Shown here in pieces: positions 6,869 through 12,915 of a stretch of 15,252 nt of DNA. The position numbers were made by a program, and so were the translations under genes. Every line of letters begins with the position of its first letter. Position 1 is the stretch's first letter. Source of the DNA: an uncultured Neomegalonema sp. (GTDB taxonomy: Bacteria > Pseudomonadota > Alphaproteobacteria > Rhodobacterales > Rhodobacteraceae); contig CALGNW010000110.1 in the NCBI GenBank assembly GCA_937958345.1, forward strand, positions 1 through 15,252, given 5' to 3'. The notes below the pieces were generated by a model that saw only the letters and a program-made list of their open reading frames with translations, had not been told where the DNA came from and searched no databases.

Positions 6869-7520
6869 ATGTACTGACCTGTTCCAGTGATTTTTTATCG
6901 AGCGCGTGCGCCGGGACCGTTGCGCCCTTTGACGGATAGCCGACGACAATAAGGACCAAAGGTTTTTCGGTGGCCGGACGTCCGCAAATTTCGGACAGGA
7001 AATTCATCGGGGCGGGTGTGTGTGTCAGCGTGCCGAGCCCTGCGCTATGCAGGGCGGTGATGAGCATTCCGGTTGCGATGCCCACGGATTCGGTCACGTA
7101 GTAGTTCTTTCCGCCATCGTCTCCGCGTCGTTGGGCGAAGACGGCGATCAGCCACGGTGCGATTTCGAGGAAGGGTTTTTCGGCATCTGTGCCAAGCGGT
7201 GCAAGCGCGTCGAGCCAGTCATCCGATGCCTTGCCGCCATAAAATGCGCGCTCTTCGGCCTCGGCAGCTTCGCGGATTTTACGCTTTGTTTCGGGGGCGG
7301 ATATGGCCACGAAATGCCAGGGCTGCTGGTTCGCGCCGCTTGGGGCTGTTGCCGCCGCGCGGATGCATGTTTCGATGATCTCGCGCGGGATCGGGTCGGG
7401 GGCAAAATCGCGAATTGTCCGGCGGGTTCGCAGAGTGCGGTGGAAGGCGTGTGCGCGTGCCAGCATTTCCGGTGCGAACGGACGCCCGTATCCGCTGAGA
7501 GGAATCCGCGCTTCGGTCAT
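6858..7520 (-). CDS. Nitroreductase-fold flavoprotein resembling iodotyrosine deiodinase
   Basis: 220 residues. FMN-binding features of the nitroreductase superfamily: RRTIR (33-37), APSGANQQPWHF (59-70), SVGIATGMLITALHSAGLGT (145-164) and VVGYPSKGATVP (192-203). The wording follows animal iodotyrosine deiodinase rather than NfsB or BluB. Human Glu157, Tyr161 and Lys182, which bind the halotyrosine zwitterion over the flavin, align with E90, Y94 and K115 at exactly the same spacings (4 and 21). A reductive dehalogenase of halotyrosines or similar halophenols is therefore plausible, but general nitro or quinone reduction is not excluded. The start is the ATG at 7520, in an ATGA overlap with the SDR stop. 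The frame is open further upstream, but that part is antisense-free shadow inside the SDR gene. It is the last gene of the seven-gene operon. Fold is sure, substrate inferred. Confidence 0.85.
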   Translation of the reverse strand: MTEARIPLSGYGRPFAPEMLARAHAFHRTLRTRRTIRDFAPDPIPREIIETCIRAAATAPSGANQQPWHFVAISAPETKRKIREAAEAEERAFYGGKASDDWLDALAPLGTDAEKPFLEIAPWLIAVFAQRRGDDGGKNYYVTESVGIATGMLITALHSAGLGTLTHTPAPMNFLSEICGRPATEKPLVLIVVGYPSKGATVPAHALDKKSLEQVSTFIG

Positions 7521-8284
7521 GCGGCGGTCCATCCGCCATCGACCATCAGGGATGATCCGGTAATGAGGCTGCTGGCGTCCGAGGCGAGGAAGACAATCGA
7601 ACCCATGATCTCTTCCAGTTGACCGACGCGGCCAAAGGCGATTTTGGATTCGACGAAATCGCGGAACTCGGGATCCTTGAGGAACGGGGCGGTCAGCTCG
7701 GTCTCGATAAAGGTCGGGCAGAGCGTGTTGACGCGGATGTTGAAGGGGCCGAGCTCCCACGCGGCGGCTTTTGTCATGCCCTCGATCGCGTGTTTCGATG
7801 CGCAATAGACGGCGCGCTTGGGACCGCCGACATGGCCCATTTGCGAGGAGATGTTGATGATTGATCCGGGCAGTTCGGAACCCATCAACCCCCATGAGAC
7901 GGCCTGCGCGACGAAAAACGCCGCCTTTACGTTGATGTCCATAACCGCGTCGTATTCATCTTCGGTCGCGTCAACGAACGGGGCGTGCCGGGCGAGACCG
8001 GCATTGTTGACGAGGATCTGAAATGGTCCCTCCTCGTCGACAAGGCGCTCTACGGCGCGGCGGTCGGTGACGTCCAGTACGGCGGAACCGGCCTTGAAGC
8101 CGCGATCCTTCAGGGCCTGTGAAGCTGCGGCAACCTCGCTTTCGGTGCGCGCGGCCAGCAATGGAATAGCGCCTGCCTCGGCCAGTGCGGTTGCGGCAGC
8201 GAGGCCGATACCGCGCCCGCCGCCGGTCACGAGGGCTTTGCGACCATCGAGGCGAAAGGATGGTGTGGTCAGGTGCGCGGTCAT
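7517..8284 (-). CDS. SDR-family NAD(P)-dependent dehydrogenase
   Basis: 255 residues, the classical short-chain dehydrogenase length. Cofactor motif TGGGRGIG (20-27), AARTE after strand 2 (R46 favours NADP(H), tentatively), D71 in LDVTD, NNAG (93-96), N118, catalytic S147, Y160 and K164 (YCASK), and the closing DGGWTA. It resembles FabG/gluconate 5-dehydrogenase-type oxidoreductases that interconvert alcohol and keto groups of small acids or sugars. The exact substrate cannot be named. It starts at an ATG in a 4-base ATGA overlap with the AtuA-related gene, with AAAGG about 8 bases upstream. It ends in the same kind of overlap with the deiodinase-like gene, so translation is probably coupled on both sides. 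Confidence 0.93.
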   Translation of the reverse strand: MTAHLTTPSFRLDGRKALVTGGGRGIGLAAATALAEAGAIPLLAARTESEVAAASQALKDRGFKAGSAVLDVTDRRAVERLVDEEGPFQILVNNAGLARHAPFVDATEDEYDAVMDINVKAAFFVAQAVSWGLMGSELPGSIINISSQMGHVGGPKRAVYCASKHAIEGMTKAAAWELGPFNIRVNTLCPTFIETELTAPFLKDPEFRDFVESKIAFGRVGQLEEIMGSIVFLASDASSLITGSSLMVDGGWTAA

Positions 8285-8646
8285 GGCGTGGCCTTTAAGT
8301 ATGGCGAGCCGTCAGGGATGGCATCGCGGGGAACGGTGACGGTGATGTCACCGAGCAGCAGGAAAGACAATGTCTTGCCGTGGCGGTCAAGACCAAGCGA
8401 CCCGTTTACGCCGCCCTGCAGAGCATTCTCGACTACAAAATTAAGCGCATGGAGGTTGGGTAGCGCGTACCGCTTTGCGGCGGATGCGCCGAGGTGGCGC
8501 ATGGCATCCAGCACGCGTTCTTCGGTGACCTGTTCGAGCAGATGCGGCCATGCTTCGGGCCGGTAGGCGATGATCGAGATATTCGAGGTATCGCCCTTAT
8601 CACCCGCACGGCCATGGGCGATTGCGTGAAGGGGGAGGGTCAGCAT
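8281..8646 (-). CDS. Small AtuA-related protein (AtuA-like ferredoxin-fold domain)
   Basis: 121 residues. The opening AHGRAGDKGDTSNI (10-23) and the later YALPNLHALNFVVENALQGGV (60-80) are hallmarks of the domain found either fused to the C-terminus of AtuA-family proteins or encoded separately beside them. No enzyme activity is established that I know of, and a complex with the AtuA protein is the natural inference. The start is the ATG at 8646, preceded by AAGGTGA about 6 bases upstream. It overlaps the end of the AtuA gene by 7 bases and the SDR start by 4. The frame runs upstream to 8760, but family similarity begins at this ATG. Confidence 0.9.
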   Translation of the reverse strand: MLTLPLHAIAHGRAGDKGDTSNISIIAYRPEAWPHLLEQVTEERVLDAMRHLGASAAKRYALPNLHALNFVVENALQGGVNGSLGLDRHGKTLSFLLLGDITVTVPRDAIPDGSPYLKATP

Positions 8647-10001
8647 TCTATCACCTTGACGTGGGGTTCGATCCGCTCTCTCGCGATCAGGATGGAGGCG
8701 GTGGCGATTTGCGGGGTGACGTGAAAGCGATAACCGCCCCCCGCAGCGGGGCCGGAGCAATAGAGCGATTGCACTTCGTCCGCGACCGCTTGGGCGGAGT
8801 TTCGATCCGAGGCCATGGAGGCGACGCGCAGGCGGTATTCGCCGTCGGTCGAAAGCGCGCGGGCGCGGCGGCGGTCTGTGTCGCCGCCATCAAGAACCGC
8901 GCCTGTGCCGGTGATATCAATACGCGCAGGTTCGTTGAGGCCGATAATGCCGAGGCGCTGGCGCACAACGTCGGCGGCCAGTTCTGCGCGGGCAAGGGCG
9001 TTTGGTCCGGCGTAGGTCATTTCAGCCTCGGCCATCCAGCCGTTATCGACGCACACGGTTGCCTTGAGAGTTGGCGGGGCGGGGTGGCCCCTGACGCCGC
9101 TGATGCGGATGCGGTCGGACCCATCATCGGCGAGTGTGACGCGGGTGATGTCGCTGGTGCAATCGGCCACAAGATAGGCGGCGGGGTCGTGCATCTCGTA
9201 CAGGAGTTGTTCTGTCACCGTGGCGCGCGAGACGAGGCCGCCTGTGCCCTCGGGTTTGGTGATCGTCATGCTGCCGTCTGCTTCGACTTCGGCAATGGGA
9301 AAACCGGCGCGGGCGAGATCCGGGACGTTTTTGAAACCGGGATCGGCAAAATACGTCCCGCTGACCTGCCCGCCGCATTCGAGCAAATGGCCGCAGATTG
9401 TTCCGGCGGCGAGGCGGTCCCAGTCGTCGGCGGCCCATCCGTATTCATGGATGAGGGGGCCGAGGGCGAGGGCGCTGTCTGTGGTGCGGCCAACGAGTAC
9501 AACGTCAGCGCCCGTCGCCAGTGCGGCTGCGATCCCGCGTGCGCCGAGGTAGACATTGGCGGCGATGATCGGGCGGCCCTCGAACCCGATGCCCTCCATC
9601 GTGGGGGTTGCCGCAATTTCCTGCGGTGTCATCGCTGCGGTCAGATCATCGCCGGTTACGGCGGCGACCTTTAGATTTTTGACCCCGAGTTCATCCGCGA
9701 TTTCGCGCACGCACTTTGCCGCGCCGACCGGGTTAGCCGCGCCCAAGTTCGAGACAATCCTGACGCCAAGGCGCTTTGCTTCAGCAAGGGACGGGCGGAT
9801 ATAGTGGTCGAGATACGGTGAGTAACCCGCATCGGGATTGCCGCGCCTGATTTGCTGGGCGACCGCGAGCGTGCGTTCGGCCAGCACTTCGTACATCAGG
9901 TATCGCGGACCGTCCCGGTTCGCCATCGAGGCGAGAATGGGCAGGGCCGCGTCGAAGCGGTCGCCCATAAAACCCGCACCGCAACCGATATGGACGGTCA
10001 C
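8640..10001 (-). CDS. AtuA-family protein (DUF1446)
   Basis: 453 residues. Family marks: IGCGAGFMGDR at 5-15, GADVVLVGRTTDSALALGP (164-182), HLLECGGQVSGTYFADPG (205-222) and PEGTGGLVS (250-258). AtuA was named from the acyclic terpene (citronellol/geraniol) operon of Pseudomonas, but its reaction is not established. No geranyl-CoA carboxylase, isohexenylglutaconyl-CoA hydratase or CoA ligase is present here, so a terpene role is unlikely. Beside hydroxyacid dehydrogenases and an aldolase it more likely handles a small (hydroxy)acid. The start is a GTG in a 4-base GTGA overlap with the aldolase stop. It gives the expected N-terminus, with IGCGAGF beginning at residue 5. The separate AtuA-related domain follows directly. 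Family sure, function unknown. Confidence 0.93.
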   Translation of the reverse strand: MTVHIGCGAGFMGDRFDAALPILASMANRDGPRYLMYEVLAERTLAVAQQIRRGNPDAGYSPYLDHYIRPSLAEAKRLGVRIVSNLGAANPVGAAKCVREIADELGVKNLKVAAVTGDDLTAAMTPQEIAATPTMEGIGFEGRPIIAANVYLGARGIAAALATGADVVLVGRTTDSALALGPLIHEYGWAADDWDRLAAGTICGHLLECGGQVSGTYFADPGFKNVPDLARAGFPIAEVEADGSMTITKPEGTGGLVSRATVTEQLLYEMHDPAAYLVADCTSDITRVTLADDGSDRIRISGVRGHPAPPTLKATVCVDNGWMAEAEMTYAGPNALARAELAADVVRQRLGIIGLNEPARIDITGTGAVLDGGDTDRRRARALSTDGEYRLRVASMASDRNSAQAVADEVQSLYCSGPAAGGGYRFHVTPQIATASILIARERIEPHVKVIEC

Positions 10002-10762
10002 GCTGTTTTCTCTTTAAACTCCGCAACAAGTGCGCGCGCGCCGTTCAGCATCCACGCATGTTCGGATGCAAAGAACAGCATGTTCATCCCTGCACCCTGA
10101 AGGGTGTCGAAATTGCCCATGTTGGGCGTAAAGGTGACGGCAGATTTTCCGTTCGCCTTGGTCGCGTCGCCCACCTTTTTCATGGCGTCGAGAACGACCT
10201 GCGCGTTCATGTCTGTTTCGCCGTATCCGACCGCGAGATCAGCGGGACCGACGAACAGGCCGTCGATACCGGGGGTCGCGGCAATGGCCTGAACCGCATC
10301 CACGCCCTCGGGTTCCTCGATCTGGCCGAGAACGACAGTGTCCTCGGTCATGGCGAGAACCTCGGGCATGGTTTTGGTTGCGTAGGCTGCTGAACGGGTT
10401 GATCCGGCATAGCCTCGCCCGCCATGACCATAGCGCGATGCTTTGGCAACGGCGGCGGCCTTTTCCGCCGAGTAGACATGCGGGATCACCACGCCGGTTG
10501 CGCCGGCATCCAGTGCCTTGAGAATTTCGGAGGGCGAGCCTTCCGGAACGCGAACCAGACAGTTCATGCCGAGCGCCTTGGCAATGGCGAGACACCCATC
10601 CATTCGCGCGCGGTCAAAGCCCGAATGTTCGGCGTCGAGGCAAATGAAGTCGAGGCCGGAATGGGCCAGAACTTCGATGATCTCGATTGACGGGGTTTTT
10701 ACAAACGTCCCGCACAGCATTTCGCGGCGGAGGATGCGGGCGCGCAGGCCTGTCTCGGTCAT
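9998..10762 (-). CDS. HpcH/HpaI-family class II aldolase (2-oxo acid aldolase)
   Basis: 254 residues. Members cleave 4-hydroxy-2-oxo acids to pyruvate (or another 2-oxo acid) and an aldehyde, using a divalent metal. Residues equivalent to E. coli HpcH/HpaI are present: general base H46 in LDAEHSG, R71 in VRVPEG, and the metal ligands E149 (GQIEEPEGV) and D175 (FVGPADLA). The 26-residue gap between the ligands matches HpcH. Homologues include 4-hydroxy-2-oxoheptanedioate aldolase, GarL and RhmA, and the substrate here is not readable. The start ATG at 10762 lies in an ATGA overlap with the Ldh2 stop, with AAGGA 7-12 bases upstream. Placement after two 2-hydroxyacid dehydrogenases suggests that they supply its oxo-acid substrate. 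Confidence 0.92.
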   Translation of the reverse strand: MTETGLRARILRREMLCGTFVKTPSIEIIEVLAHSGLDFICLDAEHSGFDRARMDGCLAIAKALGMNCLVRVPEGSPSEILKALDAGATGVVIPHVYSAEKAAAVAKASRYGHGGRGYAGSTRSAAYATKTMPEVLAMTEDTVVLGQIEEPEGVDAVQAIAATPGIDGLFVGPADLAVGYGETDMNAQVVLDAMKKVGDATKANGKSAVTFTPNMGNFDTLQGAGMNMLFFASEHAWMLNGARALVAEFKEKTA

Positions 10763-11859
10763 GTCGGATTCCTTGCTAGATTTTCCAGATGGTCGCGTTC
10801 GAGTCCCAGCCCGACGCCTGTAGAGATAATGCTGTCCCAAACGCCTTGCGCAAGGGGCAGTCCGTTGGCCGTGCGGTCGATGCGCCGTGCGCGTTCGGGG
10901 TCGCCGGGTATCAGGACACGTTCGACGCCCCTTGCGGGCGGCGTCGCGCGGACAAAGGCAATGTATTCGGCAACTGCCGCACTCCACCCGTGGCCGTCAT
11001 CCATGCGGGCAGGGTCGAGGTAAATCGACAGCATGCCGTTATGGATATTGGAGTTGGTTCCCGCCGCGCCCGAACCGGTCAGCGCACCGGCAAGCAATTC
11101 ACAGGCGAGGCCGAGGCCCGAACCCTTGTGATCGCCCATCGCCGCCAATGCGCCGTCACCGCCGCGCGGATCGGCAACGGCGCGCGGATCGATGTTACCA
11201 TAGAGTGCGCGGGGGTCGCCGGTCGGTCGTCCATTGCCGTCAATCAGTGCATTCGGCGGGGCTTGCTTGCCGCTTTTCAGGGCGACGAGCGCCTTTCCCT
11301 CGGCAATTTGAGAGGTGGCGAAATCGAGGATAAAGTCATCGTTATCGCCATTGGGAACACCGATGCAAACCGGCGCGGTGGACATGGCACGCCCCGCGCC
11401 GCCGAAGGGCGCGACCAGCAGGCTGTTCTTGACGTTGACGAAGTGGATCGAAACAAATCCTGCTGCGCATGCCTGTTCTGCCCAGCCGCCGATACGCCCG
11501 ATATGACCGGCATTGCGCAGGGCGACGACCGAGACACCCGCCATGCGGGCCTTCTCCAGGCCGACTTCGACGGCCTCGCGGCCTAAAACCTGACCGAAGC
11601 CGTGATGGCCTTCGAGCAGAGCAAAGGCATCAGCGTCGATCACACGCTCGATATGACGCCCGAAATGGACATCGCCGATTCTGGACCATTCCACGTACCG
11701 CTGGGTACGGACGACTCCGTGGCTGTCATGGCCCGCGAGATTCGCCTCGACCAGATTTGTGGCGATCTCCGTTGCCTCGCCGGACTCGGCCCCGGCGGTT
11801 TCGAAGATGAGCGCCAGAACGGCGCGGACGCCGGTGGCAGGAATTCGAAGGTCGGTCAC
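10759..11859 (-). CDS. Ldh2 family NAD(P)-dependent 2-hydroxyacid dehydrogenase (malate/L-lactate/sulfolactate type)
   Basis: 366 residues, within the family range of about 330-370. Motifs: GHDSHGVVR (43-51), NAGHIGRIGGW (116-126) with the likely catalytic H119, NVKNSLLVAPFGG (142-154), ILDFATSQIAEGK (177-189), GDHKGSGLGLACELLAGALTG (242-262) and IPGDPE (317-322). The family includes malate, ureidoglycolate (AllD) and (R)-sulfolactate (ComC) dehydrogenases and imine reductases, and the motifs favour a 2-hydroxyacid enzyme over the imine branch. The start is a GTG in a 4-base GTGA overlap with the stop of the D-2-hydroxyacid dehydrogenase. No ATG near the start gives the full N-terminus. It is coupled to the aldolase gene downstream. 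Family sure, substrate unknown. Confidence 0.93.
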   Translation of the reverse strand: MTDLRIPATGVRAVLALIFETAGAESGEATEIATNLVEANLAGHDSHGVVRTQRYVEWSRIGDVHFGRHIERVIDADAFALLEGHHGFGQVLGREAVEVGLEKARMAGVSVVALRNAGHIGRIGGWAEQACAAGFVSIHFVNVKNSLLVAPFGGAGRAMSTAPVCIGVPNGDNDDFILDFATSQIAEGKALVALKSGKQAPPNALIDGNGRPTGDPRALYGNIDPRAVADPRGGDGALAAMGDHKGSGLGLACELLAGALTGSGAAGTNSNIHNGMLSIYLDPARMDDGHGWSAAVAEYIAFVRATPPARGVERVLIPGDPERARRIDRTANGLPLAQGVWDSIISTGVGLGLERDHLENLARNPT

Positions 11860-12812
11860 AGGCCAAGCTCTTTGCGGTTAAACAGAACCGCAGGGTCTAG
11901 CGTACCGGACAAACCCGCAAGGACATTTTCAGCGGCCTGTATCGCCATGGCGCGTTTGCCCTCGGCTGTCATGGCGGCGGTGTGGAGGGTGGCAATCACG
12001 TCGGATCGCGCCAGCAGGGGATCGTCGGGCGAGGGCGGTTCGGTTTCGAAGACGTCGGTTCCGTAGGCCGAGAGGCGGCCCGTGTTCAGGGCATCAAGCA
12101 GTGCAGGTTCGTCAACAATGCCGCCGCGCGCGCAGTTGATGAGGATTGCGCCCGGTTTCATTTGACCGAGACGCGGGGCGGTCAGCATCATGCGCGAGTT
12201 GTCCGATAAAGGGATATGAAGCGTGACGATATCGGCCACCGCGAGACCGCTTTCCAAACTGCCCGCACTTTCATAGGGGATGGTTCCCGCGTCGGGGTCA
12301 TATCCGATTACCCGCATGCCGAACGCCTCGCACAGACGGGCGACGCGCTTTCCGATCCTTCCGACACCGACAACCAGCACCGTTTTTCCGCTTAGTTCGG
12401 CGCTTTGCAGTCTTTGGCGATAGGTCCAGTCACCGGTGCGTGTCCGGCTGTTCTGTTCAACAAGATTTTTTATGCACCCGAGCATCAGTGCAAGTGTGTG
12501 TTCGGCAACCGATGTGGCGTTGGCATCGGCGGCGATGGCGACAGGCAGGCCGCGCGCGGTCATGGACCCGACGGCGATGTTGTCGCAACCGACGCCGTGC
12601 TTGCTGATGACTTGCAGATCCGGTGCTGTATCGAGCAGCGCGGCGGTCAGCGGGCGGGTGCGGACTAAGATGGCATTCGCGGTTGGTAGTGCGGCGGCGA
12701 GTTCGGAATCAGTCGCGCCTGCAGGGAATGTCAGCACGTCTTCGCCGTGCTGTGCGCGAAGCAGGGCAATGCCGTCCTCGTGGATCGGTTCGGTTACGAC
12801 GATACGTGTCAA
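11856..12812 (-). CDS. D-isomer-specific 2-hydroxyacid dehydrogenase (SerA/hydroxypyruvate reductase type)
   Basis: 318 residues. The N-terminal substrate domain has SKHGVGCDNI (70-79). The NAD domain carries GVGRIG (149-154), with D172 after strand 2 (GYDPDAG) pointing to NAD(H). Catalytic R229 (NCARGG), E258 (FETEPP) and H277 (TLHTAA) are in place. The usual Pro before the His and Gly after it are replaced (HTAA), a mild departure. Family members reduce or oxidise D-lactate, glycerate, phosphoglycerate, hydroxyphenylpyruvate, (S)-sulfolactate and others, so the substrate stays open. The start is TTG, chosen because AAGGAG sits seven bases upstream and no ATG/GTG fits the family N-terminus. 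It is the first gene of the operon. Confidence 0.92.
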   Translation of the reverse strand: MTRIVVTEPIHEDGIALLRAQHGEDVLTFPAGATDSELAAALPTANAILVRTRPLTAALLDTAPDLQVISKHGVGCDNIAVGSMTARGLPVAIAADANATSVAEHTLALMLGCIKNLVEQNSRTRTGDWTYRQRLQSAELSGKTVLVVGVGRIGKRVARLCEAFGMRVIGYDPDAGTIPYESAGSLESGLAVADIVTLHIPLSDNSRMMLTAPRLGQMKPGAILINCARGGIVDEPALLDALNTGRLSAYGTDVFETEPPSPDDPLLARSDVIATLHTAAMTAEGKRAMAIQAAENVLAGLSGTLDPAVLFNRKELGL

Positions 12813-12819
12813 CGACGAA

Positions 12820-12825
12820 CTCCTT
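12820..12825 (-). promoter_or_regulatory. Strong Shine-Dalgarno for the TTG-started first operon gene
   Basis: On the - strand AAGGAG (12825-12820) lies seven bases before the TTG at 12812-12810. The near-consensus ribosome binding site at ideal spacing decides the start in favour of TTG. Confidence 0.75.
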
Positions 12826-12909
12826 GTGTATTTGCGGCGCTGGACAGACCAGATGCGTTCGGTTCACGATATCCGCAACCGTGCGGTGTGCAAGCTGTGC
12901 GGTAAAGGG
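12826..12909 (-). promoter_or_regulatory. Divergent promoter/operator region
   Basis: The 103 bases between the two divergent starts must hold both promoters. On the - strand TTGCAC (12893-12888) and TATCGT (12871-12866), 16 bases apart, are a weak sigma-70-like pair for the operon. CGGTT (12860-12864) and AACCG (12877-12881) form an inverted repeat with a 12-base spacer straddling that -10. CCGCA 12873-12877 and TGCGG 12882-12886 form a second short one. GTGCGGT is repeated at 12881-12887 and 12897-12903. No regulator gene lies in the window, so the operator call is tentative. Confidence 0.35.
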
Positions 12910-12915
12910 ATGCGG

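Noticed and set aside
5960..6949. - strand frame of 329 codons opposite the EamA gene
   Set aside because: Arg/Gln/His-rich shadow of a membrane-protein gene, without motifs or a start signal.
7521..7895. N-terminal extension of the deiodinase-like protein by 125 residues
   Set aside because: It is a shifted-frame reading of the SDR gene. The ATG at 7520 sits in an ATGA overlap and matches the family start.
8622..9674. Long + strand frame of 350 codons opposite the AtuA gene
   Set aside because: The product is Gly/Ala/Arg/Asp-rich with no family resemblance. It mirrors the codon structure of the well-supported AtuA gene on the other strand, as is usual in GC-rich DNA.
8640..10001. Acyclic terpene (citronellol/geraniol) degradation cluster
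   Set aside because: Only the AtuA family name points there. None of the carboxylase, hydratase, lyase or CoA ligase genes of that pathway is present.
12436..12915. N-terminal extension of the divergent permease by 160 residues
   Set aside because: Most of it is antisense to the D-2-hydroxyacid dehydrogenase and looks non-coding. ATG 12916 with AAAGGG is better placed.
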